Positions 1 to 9,089 of a stretch of DNA of 64,000 nt are shown here, piece by piece. The notes under the pieces are model-generated. The model searched no databases, was not told the origin of the DNA, and saw nothing but the letters and a program-made list of their open reading frames with translations. A program made the translations under genes and the position numbers. Source of the stretch: an uncultured Draconibacterium sp. (GTDB lineage Bacteria; Bacteroidota; Bacteroidia; Bacteroidales; Prolixibacteraceae); the NCBI RefSeq assembly GCF_963675065.1, contig NZ_OY775905.1, positions 1,438,501 through 1,502,500 on the forward strand, written 5' to 3'. How positions within the stretch are numbered: position 1 is the first letter of the stretch; each line of letters begins with the position of its first letter.

Positions 1-1
1 G

Positions 2-1639
2 GCAATACTACCGATTTTAAATGGCCGCGTGCCGGGATTATTTGTTACCGAGCGTGGTGTAACCGGTTTTGGTGTTGCAGCCGGATCGGCAGGCCAGATT
101 TCAATTCGCGGAATTGGTGGCAGTCCAACCACCGGCATTTTAATGCTAATTGACGGTCACCCCCAGTTCATGGGAATTATGGGGCATCCACTTCCCGATT
201 CGTACGTAGCTTCGGATGTTGAACGCGTGGAGGTAATTCGTGGACCTGCATCGATTCTTTACGGATCGAATGCTATGGGAGGAGTAATTAACATTATCAC
301 AAAAAAACAGGATACGGAAGGTTTTAATGGCAATGCCCGCATTTCATATGGATCGTACAACACACAGAAATACATGGGATCTGTGGGTTTCAAAAAGGAT
401 AAATTCAGCGTATTTATTTCAGGAAATCACGATCAGACCGATGGGCACCGCCCTAATTCTGATTTTAAAATAACCAACGGATATTTGAAACTAGGCTACC
501 AGATCAGTGACCATTTTAATGCTTCAGCCGATTTTAGTTTAGCTGCTTTTGATGCTTCTGATCCGGGACCTGATACACTTAATGCATCACCCGGTGAAAC
601 AATAGATATTTTACGTGGTTACGGATCGTTCTCGCTGCGCAATGACTTTGAAAAAGCCTCGGGTGCACTGAAGCTCTTTTATAATTTTGGTGAGCACGAA
701 ATAACCGATGGGTTCCATTCCAACGACCACAATTATGGATTAAATCTATACGAAACCTTTCAGCTTATTGAGGGAAACAACCTAACCGCCGGAATTGATT
801 TGATGAATTACGGAGGAGTAGCTGAAAACACCTTTGCCATGGGCGGCAAGGGTCTGACTTTTGCCGATACCTCAATTACTGAAATTGGTACCTACCTATT
901 TTCGCAACAAAGTATTGGCGAAAAACTAACCATCAATGCGGGTCTTCGTTACCATCATCACAGCGAGTATGGTTCGGTTTGGATTCCTAGCATAGGCTTT
1001 GCAAATTCATTCTCGTCCTCTACAACCTGGAAGGGAACCATTTCAAAAGGCTTTAGAAGCCCTACAATGCGCGAACTGTTTATGTGGGGGCCCAATCCGA
1101 ATCTCGACCCGGAATCCATCTGGAATTACGAAACAGGCATTATGCAGGCTTTTTTCGATGGTACGATGCGGGCTGAACTTACCGCCTTTGTAGTTAAAGG
1201 CGATAACCTGATAGTAAACACCGGTCAACCAAACGGTTATCAAAATACCGGGGAGGTTTCGAATAAGGGAATTGAGTTTTCGCTGGATGTAACACCAACA
1301 AAACAACTTACGCTTAATGGTACATACAGTTATACGAACATGAAAAATCCGGTTTACGCCACGCCGGAACATCACCTTTTTATTAATGCATCTTACCGCA
1401 TAAAGAAACTGTTGTTGGTGGCCAACGTACAGCATGTATCGGGACTGGATAACGACCCAACGCCTGTTACCAATCTGGAAAGCTATTCTTTATTAAATGC
1501 CAAAGCCAGCTACAACCTCACAAGAAATGTAAAACTTTATGTTAGTGGAGAAAATCTGCTGAGCGACAACTACGAGGTTAACCGCTATTATACCATGCCT
1601 GAAATTACCGTATTCGGCGGATTGAGTTTGATGTTCTGA
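2..1639 (+). CDS. TonB-dependent outer-membrane receptor (5' end outside window)
   Basis: The reading frame is open from base 2, so the gene starts before the window and the signal peptide and TonB box are missing. About 545 residues are visible. The first ~100 form the end of a plug domain, with the typical segments ISIRGIGG, DVERVEVIRGP and GSNAMGGVINIIT. The rest is a 22-strand-type beta-barrel rich in alternating aromatic residues, with a YETG...NP barrel motif, a late GENLLSDNYE segment and a terminal Phe, as expected for BAM-inserted proteins. The family imports chelated metals, cobalamin or small organics using TonB energy; the ligand cannot be told here. It converges on the next gene. 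The size and lack of SusC features suggest a BtuB/siderophore-type rather than a glycan receptor. Confidence 0.93.
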   Translation, partial: AILPILNGRVPGLFVTERGVTGFGVAAGSAGQISIRGIGGSPTTGILMLIDGHPQFMGIMGHPLPDSYVASDVERVEVIRGPASILYGSNAMGGVINIITKKQDTEGFNGNARISYGSYNTQKYMGSVGFKKDKFSVFISGNHDQTDGHRPNSDFKITNGYLKLGYQISDHFNASADFSLAAFDASDPGPDTLNASPGETIDILRGYGSFSLRNDFEKASGALKLFYNFGEHEITDGFHSNDHNYGLNLYETFQLIEGNNLTAGIDLMNYGGVAENTFAMGGKGLTFADTSITEIGTYLFSQQSIGEKLTINAGLRYHHHSEYGSVWIPSIGFANSFSSSTTWKGTISKGFRSPTMRELFMWGPNPNLDPESIWNYETGIMQAFFDGTMRAELTAFVVKGDNLIVNTGQPNGYQNTGEVSNKGIEFSLDVTPTKQLTLNGTYSYTNMKNPVYATPEHHLFINASYRIKKLLLVANVQHVSGLDNDPTPVTNLESYSLLNAKASYNLTRNVKLYVSGENLLSDNYEVNRYYTMPEITVFGGLSLMF

Positions 1640-1672
1640 AAAAAAAATTTAAGAAATACCCGAGAAGAAAGC

Positions 1673-3034
1673 TTATTCCTGAATACTGCGACGGCCACCA
1701 AGATCATCGCGGAAAGAAGTTCGTACGCATCGGAATCCGACATATGATTTTGCAGTGTCCTGGTACTCAAACGTTCGCGTTCCCGATTGTATGTAGTATG
1801 CGATGTCTTTCCACGATCCTCCACGAACAACTTTACGTTTCATTACCGGCGGATCATCGGGGCGTGCATTGTACTGAATTTCCGGATTATAATCATCGAT
1901 AGCATCGTAGCCTGCTTCAAAAAAAGCTGTAGAGGTCCACTCGGCCACATTACCGGCCATATCATAAACGCCGTAAGGATTAGGATCGAATTGGCCCACT
2001 TTCATGGCTGTTGTGGTAGTTGGACTATCGGCAACATAATTTCCGCGCAAAGGCTTAAAATTGGCTACAAAACACCCGCTTACACTTCGGGTATAATAAC
2101 TTCCCCACGGGTACATCGTGTTATGCATACCGCCACGAGCAGCAATCTCCCACTCGCTTTCAGTTGGCAGGCGGTATTCATGTGCCGGCGCTTCATCAGA
2201 ACGAGTAAAGGCAAAATCTTTCAATTGATTACGCCAATTACAAAATGCCTTCGCCTGATTCCATGTTACTCCAACAACCGGGTAGTTATCGAATCCAACA
2301 TGCGAAAAATATTTGATTGTAAAAGGCTCATTGTAAGTGTATGAAAAATCCCTTATCCAACACAGCGTGTCGGGATAAACAGGTACCGATTCGCGCATCA
2401 AAAATGAGCTTCGGTTTTCAATGGGGACTACCTCGCCATCTGAATTTACAACAGAACCTTCATAACGTTGCGTTTCATAATTATAGGCATTACTGCGTTT
2501 TGCAGCTTGTTTATAATCAATCCAATAATATTCGTAAACCAGTATACGGGTATCAATTTCCTTTTTATAGCCAAAACGTTCGTATTCAGGGACATACAAT
2601 TCATCCATGGCCATTTGATACTCCGGATCGTCCCATTCAATTCGTTCTTCCCAGTTTATTTTTGGTTCTTCCAACGGGGCACCGTATTTATCTTCTGTTA
2701 TCAGGAAATCGGTATAGGTTTGCCCGAGGAGCTCGCGTGCTTTTTTATCGCGTACCCAATATACAAACTGGCGATATTCATCATTTGTAATTTCGGTGTC
2801 GTCAATCCAAAAAGCTTCTGTTGATACCGTTCGGCTTTGTGTTACGGCATATAGCTGATCATCGTTTGGCCCGAGGTTGTAGGCACCTCTTGGTACATAA
2901 ACCATCCCGTATGGTGTTGGCTCAAACCATTTCTCACTTGTTCCTTTACCCAATTTAAGGTATTTGTTGCTTTCGTTCCTGCACGAGGCAAAAAAAAGCG
3001 CCAGTATGAACAAGTATGTTATGGTTTTTCTCAT
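1673..3034 (-). CDS. GldK-like FGE-sulfatase-fold lipoprotein (second copy beside T9SS operon)
   Basis: A 453-residue lipoprotein with signal peptide and lipobox ending at Cys18 (LFFASC). The rest is a formylglycine-generating-enzyme (SUMF1) fold, with the blocks DDTEITNDEYRQFV, YRLPTESEWEIAARGG, YDMAGNVAEW, RGGSWKD and VGFRCVR. It closely resembles GldK encoded at 6558-7904 over its whole length, so it is a GldK/PorK paralogue and not a sulfatase activator. GldK forms the periplasmic ring of the type IX secretion system with GldN; this copy may be an alternative or accessory ring subunit (inference). ATG at 3034 is preferred over the in-frame TTG one codon upstream. It lies beyond a strong terminator after gldN, so it may be transcribed separately. 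Confidence 0.88.
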   Translation of the reverse strand: MRKTITYLFILALFFASCRNESNKYLKLGKGTSEKWFEPTPYGMVYVPRGAYNLGPNDDQLYAVTQSRTVSTEAFWIDDTEITNDEYRQFVYWVRDKKARELLGQTYTDFLITEDKYGAPLEEPKINWEERIEWDDPEYQMAMDELYVPEYERFGYKKEIDTRILVYEYYWIDYKQAAKRSNAYNYETQRYEGSVVNSDGEVVPIENRSSFLMRESVPVYPDTLCWIRDFSYTYNEPFTIKYFSHVGFDNYPVVGVTWNQAKAFCNWRNQLKDFAFTRSDEAPAHEYRLPTESEWEIAARGGMHNTMYPWGSYYTRSVSGCFVANFKPLRGNYVADSPTTTTAMKVGQFDPNPYGVYDMAGNVAEWTSTAFFEAGYDAIDDYNPEIQYNARPDDPPVMKRKVVRGGSWKDIAYYIQSGTRTFEYQDTAKSYVGFRCVRTSFRDDLGGRRSIQE

Positions 3035-3090
3035 CAATAGATATTCGCTGCTACATTTCTAAACGCCCTATTAATTTTAAAATTGTTTCA

Positions 3091-3124
3091 AAAAAAAGCC
3101 TTATGACAACATAAGGCTTTTTTT
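3091..3124 (-). terminator. Terminator after gldN
   Basis: A perfect 15-bp stem (7 A, GCCTTATG; loop ACAA; CATAAGGC, 7 T) lies 15 bases after the gldN stop and before the downstream GldK-like gene. It reads as a Rho-independent terminator on both strands. It separates the por operon from the paralogue. Confidence 0.85.
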
Positions 3125-3139
3125 ATGCTGATTATCGCA

Positions 3140-3991
3140 TTAATATTCCCAAAGATCTTGTTCGTAATTAAAGATCTCGTCTTCAATTCGTTTTGATTCC
3201 AACATCGCATCTTTACCCACCAGGTACGAACTAATTTCGCGGTTGTTGTAAATATTCGACTCCTGTACGATATAACTGTTGAACATACGTTTTATGAACA
3301 GGTCGTCGAAAGATTGCTGACGTGCTTCGTTGTAAGGATTCTGAACCAAATTGGTTGCCAGCAACGGACGTGCTTCAGGATAATAAATCCAAAATACTTT
3401 TTGCCGCTGTGGTAGTCCTGAGGTATCGCCTTCGCGCATGTATTCGCGAATCGGGCAAATACCAAGAATACGCACATTTAATGTAGATGTTTGCTTATCA
3501 AAATACCACTGTTCTTTAACCATGTACTGTTTGATCTCGGTTGGGCGTATTTCACCCTGAACCTGAACTTGTGTCCGTTCGCCAGTATCAAAGTCAATTT
3601 TCTCCTCGGTAGTAGCTTCTGCACCAAATCTTGCTTTTACCTGTGCATAGCTCATCGGAATTTTAAAATCATCATCAGCCTGTGCATCATACGGAGTAAG
3701 CTGACCACTTTCAATACCCTTAAGCAATAACGCGATCAAGTTTGTGCGATCGGCAATGGGTATTGTAGGATAATACAGCGGAATATTCATTTTTTCGCGC
3801 AAGTCGATAACGCGCCACAGCGTCTTCTGCCAGAAAACATCTGCCTCGCGAACCGAAACCAACGGCATTGGTTTTTTCTCGTAAATATCGTTTTGTTTAT
3901 AGGCTCCATTTACAATTTGGGCATCAACACTTTTATGCATAATACCTAACGCTAAAACGACTATTCCTATACAAACAACTATCTTCTTCAT
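3140..3991 (-). CDS. gldN: Type IX secretion ring protein GldN/PorN
   Basis: A 283-residue secreted protein with an N-terminal signal peptide (MKKIVVCIGIVVLALGIMH). It has the GldN blocks KPMPLVSVREADVFW, WRVIDLREKMNIPLYYP and ICPIREYMREGD. GldN/PorN binds the lipoprotein GldK to form the periplasmic T9SS ring under the outer membrane. Position supports this: it starts 6 bases after gldM and is the last gene of porP-gldK-gldL-gldM-gldN. It is followed by a perfect terminator hairpin. The length matches the family, and nothing looks broken. Confidence 0.95.
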   Translation of the reverse strand: MKKIVVCIGIVVLALGIMHKSVDAQIVNGAYKQNDIYEKKPMPLVSVREADVFWQKTLWRVIDLREKMNIPLYYPTIPIADRTNLIALLLKGIESGQLTPYDAQADDDFKIPMSYAQVKARFGAEATTEEKIDFDTGERTQVQVQGEIRPTEIKQYMVKEQWYFDKQTSTLNVRILGICPIREYMREGDTSGLPQRQKVFWIYYPEARPLLATNLVQNPYNEARQQSFDDLFIKRMFNSYIVQESNIYNNREISSYLVGKDAMLESKRIEDEIFNYEQDLWEY

Positions 3992-3997
3992 AACTAC

Positions 3998-5605
3998 CTA
4001 TTTTATTTTGAAGGATATTGGATCAAGATCTCTGGTTGTCCCATCATCTCCCAATGCCTTAATATCTCCTATATAAACTATACTATTTAAAGTTACGTTG
4101 TTCAGAGCGTTTTTTTGTTCTGTAGTAAAACGATTTGAATTTGACGGATAGCGGTTTGTGTATCCTCCATCCGTTGTTTCCAGCGTAAACTGAGTAACCT
4201 TGTATCCAAATTCAAAATCGAAATCTTCCAGAACGGCTAAAACACCATCCTGAATTCGCAATAACTCTTTACGAATTTCGCCTCCTGACTGCCCATTAAC
4301 TTGAGCTACCGGATCAGGAACACGTTTCACACGCCAATCAGTTGTACCAATCAAACGACGTGCTCCATTAATTGTTGCGTAAACACTAACTTTGGTATTA
4401 CGCCCCATTTCATCAAGTTCTGCCGGTTCAATAATGTATTCATCGCCTTCTTTCGAGACAGTACCATTGGTCATTTGCACTTCGAGATCTTCATTCGGAA
4501 TGGCACCACCACCAACGTCAAAAGGATTTTTAAGCCCTTTATAGAACACGTTCATTTTTGTAGCCGACATAGTTACTGTAGGTTCCGAAACCTGGTATTC
4601 TTGTTCAAACGGATAGCTTTTAATAATTCCACCCGGTGTTTTATACTTTATTAAACCGCTCCAGGTAAACTTACCTGCCTGGCTGGTACTCCCAATATAG
4701 GTTGCTTTTCCATCTTTAACTTCAACCTCATTCCCATTTATCATGATAACAGGTTGTTGTGTGGTATCTTCTGCAGCAAGGAAAACTTCGGCTTTATATT
4801 CGTCGCCCATCAGCACTACATTTGAATTGGCAATAACGCGTGCTCCCAAACGGTTAAATTTAAATGAACCTTCATCAATTTCAGCATACAAATATTTTGC
4901 TACTGATGCTTCAGAGTTTTTAACATCAATCTGAATTTTAGACAGCAAGGTCATTACCGCAATTAACGGCTTATCTTCAAAGTGCTCCGATTCCCATGTT
5001 TTGTAGTTGCCTTCTCCTTTCGAACCTTTTTCGGGGTCTGCAGTTTTAAGCTCGCTCATAATCAACTCGCGAAGTTCGCTGTCATCTTCGTTTACCAATG
5101 AAGAAAGAAACTCACGATATTCGATAACGGTGTTTTTAAGATCGTTTGCTCTTTTCTGGGTGATCAGTAATTCCGACGGACCGTTCATGTCATCTTTCTT
5201 AGCAACCTCTACAACCGATCCGTCTAATTTTGTATGATAATAACCCTCTTCATACATCGGGTTATCTTCATCTACCGGCTTTTCTCCGGAATAAGCAACA
5301 ACTTCGTCTTTTAATGCCCCAACGTAGTTTATCATTTCTTCCGATCTACTCTGTAGCTGATCTGCTTTATCTTTCCATTCCTGAACTTTGGTTGGATTTT
5401 CAATATAAGCTTGCTCAAACGATGAATAGATCTGTGCGTTCTGCATGTCCACTGCCTCGAGCGTTTGCAGCAAACTACTGTCTACCACACGAAAAGCTTC
5501 AAGTACCTCAGCCGCAACGTTAAGTGCTAACATTGCGGTAAGTACAATGTACATCAGATTTATCATTTTTTGCCGCGGTGTTTCCGGACAATTCTTTGCA
5601 CCCAT
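3998..5605 (-). CDS. gldM: Type IX secretion motor/transperiplasmic protein GldM/PorM
   Basis: 535 residues. The N-terminus has the diagnostic block (NCPETPRQKMINLMYIVLTA) with a single membrane helix at about residues 14-38. It is followed by a helical periplasmic domain and several Ig-like beta domains to the C-terminus, which ends in the EIRKELLR and TTDGGYTNRYPSNSNRFT regions. With GldL, GldM forms the proton-driven inner-membrane motor; its periplasmic part reaches the GldK/GldN ring. It lies 12 bases after gldL and 6 before gldN, so the genes are co-transcribed. The length is close to PorM (about 516). Confidence 0.96.
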   Translation of the reverse strand: MGAKNCPETPRQKMINLMYIVLTAMLALNVAAEVLEAFRVVDSSLLQTLEAVDMQNAQIYSSFEQAYIENPTKVQEWKDKADQLQSRSEEMINYVGALKDEVVAYSGEKPVDEDNPMYEEGYYHTKLDGSVVEVAKKDDMNGPSELLITQKRANDLKNTVIEYREFLSSLVNEDDSELRELIMSELKTADPEKGSKGEGNYKTWESEHFEDKPLIAVMTLLSKIQIDVKNSEASVAKYLYAEIDEGSFKFNRLGARVIANSNVVLMGDEYKAEVFLAAEDTTQQPVIMINGNEVEVKDGKATYIGSTSQAGKFTWSGLIKYKTPGGIIKSYPFEQEYQVSEPTVTMSATKMNVFYKGLKNPFDVGGGAIPNEDLEVQMTNGTVSKEGDEYIIEPAELDEMGRNTKVSVYATINGARRLIGTTDWRVKRVPDPVAQVNGQSGGEIRKELLRIQDGVLAVLEDFDFEFGYKVTQFTLETTDGGYTNRYPSNSNRFTTEQKNALNNVTLNSIVYIGDIKALGDDGTTRDLDPISFKIK

Positions 5606-5617
5606 ACGCTTAGGACT

Positions 5618-6526
5618 TTATTTTTTATAGCTCATTGCACCCAACATGTTGCCGTAAATGGTATTTAAGGCTTCCAGGTTTTTGTTGAGTGATTCAGCAT
5701 TTTCTTTATACTTTTTCAATTCATCTACCGAAGAGGTCAGAATGCTGTTCATTTCAGCTAAATCCTGATTAAACTTCTGATTGGCTTTGAATTGATCCTG
5801 AGTATCTTTCAATTGGTCTTCGAAATTGCTGTTCAGGCTATCTAAATTTTTATTAAGTCTTTCCAGGTTCCCTGAATATTGTTTAGAACTACTACCAATG
5901 TTCTCCAATTCACCCGAAATAACATCTGATGATTTTTGGTAAACGGCAGAAAGATTTTTTCCGGTTTCAGTAAGTTGAGTAGCTGCAACAGAATATGAAT
6001 CGACTAAGGTATTAACCGAACTATTGATCGATTCGTTTGCCTTTTTGTTAATTTGGGCAAAAGAGTTCATCGATTCTGAAGCCGACCCCAGGTTTTTAAC
6101 GTACATATCGGTAGCAAGTGTAGCCGAAGATATGTCGCTTATTCCCTTGGCGGTGTTACTTAACTCGGCTAATCCTTTTCCAACACGATCCATCAGTTCC
6201 GGTGTAAGTTCTGAGCTGCCAAAAAGTGTTTCCAAACCATTACTTTTGTTATTGGTTCTCAACTCTTTTACTTCCTCAAGCTCATACTCTTCATTTAATT
6301 CCGGATACACCTTATCCCATTCAGGAATACTGATTGGAGGCTCAAATGCTGAGAGGAAAAAGATAAATGCCTCTGTAAGCAATCCTACGGTTAATAACTC
6401 GCTGGAGCCTTTCCAGTGTTCAAGTTTGAACAAGGCACCAACCATAACGACTGCTGCCCCCCATCCATAAACATAACCCATGAATGTTTTCCAGCGCTTA
6501 GTTTTAAAAAGTTCTCCCAGATTCAT
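5618..6526 (-). CDS. gldL: Type IX secretion inner-membrane motor protein GldL/PorL
   Basis: 302 residues. Two N-terminal membrane helices (about 17-34 and 44-64) are joined by the conserved KLEHWKGSSELLTVG segment, then comes EPPISIPEWDKVYPEL. The remaining ~200 residues are a long Ser/Asn/Lys-rich coiled-coil-like tail. GldL is the stator-like partner of GldM that harvests the proton gradient; the glutamate in the KLEHW helix fits that role (family knowledge). The length matches the long PorL form (about 309) rather than the shorter flavobacterial GldL. It lies 31 bases after gldK and 12 before gldM. Confidence 0.95.
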   Translation of the reverse strand: MNLGELFKTKRWKTFMGYVYGWGAAVVMVGALFKLEHWKGSSELLTVGLLTEAFIFFLSAFEPPISIPEWDKVYPELNEEYELEEVKELRTNNKSNGLETLFGSSELTPELMDRVGKGLAELSNTAKGISDISSATLATDMYVKNLGSASESMNSFAQINKKANESINSSVNTLVDSYSVAATQLTETGKNLSAVYQKSSDVISGELENIGSSSKQYSGNLERLNKNLDSLNSNFEDQLKDTQDQFKANQKFNQDLAEMNSILTSSVDELKKYKENAESLNKNLEALNTIYGNMLGAMSYKK

Positions 6527-6557
6527 ATCGTTTGGTATAAAGTTTTGTTTTTAAATA

Positions 6558-7904
6558 CTAAAATTCTTCGCCAAATGTAGAGCGAACGCATCGGAAACCA
6601 ACGTACGATTTAGTCGTATCCTGATATTCGTAATTACGTGTAGAAACCTGCACAAATTGCGAGATATCTTTCCACGAACCTCCTCTAATCACTTTACGTT
6701 TCATTACAGCAGGATCATCCTTTCGGGCATTGTATGTAAAAGTTGGGTTTAAATCACTGAAATAATTGTAACCGGCTTCGTCGTATGCAGTACTAGTCCA
6801 TTCTGCTACGTTACCGGCCATATCGTATAATCCGTATTCATTCGGATCGTAACTTCCTACTTTTATGGTTGCAATTGAGCCATCTTCCACATAATTTCCG
6901 CGAAGTGGCTTAAAGTTGGCCAGGAAAACCCCTTTTTCATCCCGGGTATAATAACCTCCCCATGGGTACATAGAGAAATCTTTACCACCTCGGGCGGCAT
7001 ATTCCCACTCTACTTCGGTTGGCAAACGATAAGCCATCAATGATGGCTCTCCTTTTTCTGACAAGTAATCCGACTGAATTTTAGTACGCCAGTTACAGAA
7101 CGCATTTACTTGTTTCCAGGTAACACCTACAACCGGGTATTCATCAAATCCCGGATGCCAGAAATAACGTGTTGCTAACGGCTCGTTGTACGAATAGGTA
7201 AAATCTCTGATCCAGCAAAGTGTATCGGGATAAACATGCACCTGATCCTGCATCATAAATGAAGAACGGTTCTCGATTGGAACAAGATCGCCTTCCTCGT
7301 TGTAAACATTACCTTCGTATCGCTGTGTTTCGTAGTTATAACTGTTACTTCTTTTGGCTGCCTGATCCAGGTCAATCCACCAATATTCGTAAACCAGTTT
7401 ACGGGTATCAATTTCTTTTTTGCCAAAGAAACGCTCGTTTTCAGGCAAGTACAGATCTTCCATTGCCATTTGCATATCAGGGTCTTCCCAATCAATCTTT
7501 TCGTCCCAGTTGATTTGTGGAGGATCGATGATATTCCCTTTCCTGTCTTCGGTAATCATAAATTCAGGATACTGGTCACCTAACATTCGACGTGCCATCG
7601 ATTCTTTTACCCATTCTACAAACTGGCGATATTCGTTATTGGTAATTTCTGTGTCGTCCATCCAAAATGGTTCTTGCGATACCGTTTTTGTTGGTACACC
7701 TGCCCTACTTGCGTCCTCATCGCTAGGCCCGATATTGAAACTTCCTCTACGAACATATACCATTCCTAGTGGCTGAGTTTCTTTAAATCGCTGCCTTCTT
7801 TCCACTCCTGTTAGCTCTCCGTTTCCTCCCGGGCCACCACCAAAGCAGCCGGCAAAACTAAGTGCAATCAAGAATAAGGTTGCAATAGAAAGTAGTTTTT
7901 TCAT
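6558..7904 (-). CDS. gldK: Type IX secretion ring lipoprotein GldK/PorK
   Basis: A 448-residue lipoprotein; the signal peptide ends in the lipobox LSFAGC (Cys20), followed by a Gly-rich tether. An FGE-sulfatase fold follows: MVYVRRGSFNIGPSD, DDTEITNNEYRQFVEW, YRLPTEVEWEYAARGG, YDMAGNVAEWTSTAY, RGGSWKD and VGFRCVR. GldK is the outer-membrane-anchored half of the GldK/GldN ring. It sits between porP and gldL, the canonical order. It is very similar to the second copy at 1673-3034; this one is taken as the true GldK because it lies inside the operon. Confidence 0.95.
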   Translation of the reverse strand: MKKLLSIATLFLIALSFAGCFGGGPGGNGELTGVERRQRFKETQPLGMVYVRRGSFNIGPSDEDASRAGVPTKTVSQEPFWMDDTEITNNEYRQFVEWVKESMARRMLGDQYPEFMITEDRKGNIIDPPQINWDEKIDWEDPDMQMAMEDLYLPENERFFGKKEIDTRKLVYEYWWIDLDQAAKRSNSYNYETQRYEGNVYNEEGDLVPIENRSSFMMQDQVHVYPDTLCWIRDFTYSYNEPLATRYFWHPGFDEYPVVGVTWKQVNAFCNWRTKIQSDYLSEKGEPSLMAYRLPTEVEWEYAARGGKDFSMYPWGGYYTRDEKGVFLANFKPLRGNYVEDGSIATIKVGSYDPNEYGLYDMAGNVAEWTSTAYDEAGYNYFSDLNPTFTYNARKDDPAVMKRKVIRGGSWKDISQFVQVSTRNYEYQDTTKSYVGFRCVRSTFGEEF

Positions 7905-8015
7905 AATGTGTCTTTTATACTTTACGAGCTCTGATTAGTCGCTAAAAATAAGTAGAAACAATGAAATAATAAAATATTAAATTCCGTTCCTTTTCTTATT
8001 CACTTTAAACATATT

Positions 8016-8972
8016 TTACAAAAATCTAATACTCTTATACTTTTGATTACGATTTCTCTCTAAATCAAGAGAATAACTTACAAAAAACTCGTTCGATGCA
8101 AAACCGTTACTTTTTAGTGATGATGTTACTAAATCGAACGAATATCCTATTCGCATTCCATTAAACAGTTCCATTCCCATAAGTAAGGCTACCGCGTCCT
8201 GAACCCTGTAGGATATTCCCCCCCAGAATTTATCGTTATACACCACGTTAGCATTCAAATCCATTTGCCACGAAGCCACATCAGACTTCAGCAAGAACGA
8301 CGGCCGCACCTCAAATAACGGATCAGACAACTTAATATTGTATCCGCCAGTTAAATAATAGTGCCGTGTAAGAAAATCAACCGCGACATCATCATACTTA
8401 ACTTCTCCCTGGTTGATGTGCGTTACCGAAAATCCGGCATAATATTTATTGTTGTATAAATAAGCACCAAAACCTACATCAAATGCAATTTGACTGGCCT
8501 CCTCATTCGGGATTGCCCCATCACTTTCAGCCGGAACATAGACATCAAATCCTTGTCTGTCTTCAGGAACAAACCAATCAGGATTAATATTGAAATTATA
8601 AATTCCGGGAGAAATGCCTAGCCCCAGCGTGCCCAATGCTGTTGTTACTTTATATGAATAATTAAAATTCACCCATGTGTTCTGGTAAAATCCATATTCA
8701 TCGCTAATTACATTCACTCCAATTCCACCGGCAGAACCAAAAGCATTAATTGCTGCATCAACACTAAAAACCAGTGTTTTCGGAGCTCCTTCGAATCCCG
8801 CCCACTGATAACGATTTAACAAAATGCCGCTAATTGTGTTTTCAGCACCTGCATAACCAGGGTTCACACCTAACTTGTAAAACATATTGTTGGTGTACTG
8901 AGGATCTTGCTGACCGTACGTAACTAGTGTAACCGACATTATAATAAATAAAAAAGATACAGCCTTTCTCAT
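8016..8972 (-). CDS. porP: Type IX secretion outer-membrane protein PorP/SprF family
   Basis: 318 residues from the ATG at 8972 (MRKAVSFLFIIMS). An upstream in-frame TTG would add 18 residues with no signal-like character and is rejected. The signal peptide is followed by QQDPQYTNNMFYKLGVNPGYAG, the family signature, and then an outer-membrane beta-barrel ending in YSLDLE. PorP/SprF proteins link the T9SS ring to the outer membrane and surface adhesins. It is the first gene of the porP-gldKLMN cluster, with a 111-base gap before gldK that could hold an extra promoter. Confidence 0.92.
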   Translation of the reverse strand: MRKAVSFLFIIMSVTLVTYGQQDPQYTNNMFYKLGVNPGYAGAENTISGILLNRYQWAGFEGAPKTLVFSVDAAINAFGSAGGIGVNVISDEYGFYQNTWVNFNYSYKVTTALGTLGLGISPGIYNFNINPDWFVPEDRQGFDVYVPAESDGAIPNEEASQIAFDVGFGAYLYNNKYYAGFSVTHINQGEVKYDDVAVDFLTRHYYLTGGYNIKLSDPLFEVRPSFLLKSDVASWQMDLNANVVYNDKFWGGISYRVQDAVALLMGMELFNGMRIGYSFDLVTSSLKSNGFASNEFFVSYSLDLERNRNQKYKSIRFL

Positions 8973-9089
8973 ACTTCTCTTTTCATAGGGCAATTTAGCC
9001 TTTTCTCTGCTGCAGCAAAGAAACAATTTTTAGTTGTTTGTAACAATCAACTGTTAACAAGGTATGCAAAGAACGGTTATAAAGAGCTA

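Noticed and set aside
1673..3034. Formylglycine-generating enzyme for the sulfatases
   Set aside because: The SUMF1 fold is present, but close full-length similarity to GldK, the lipobox and the T9SS context fit a ring lipoprotein; the sulfatases are more than 50 kb away.
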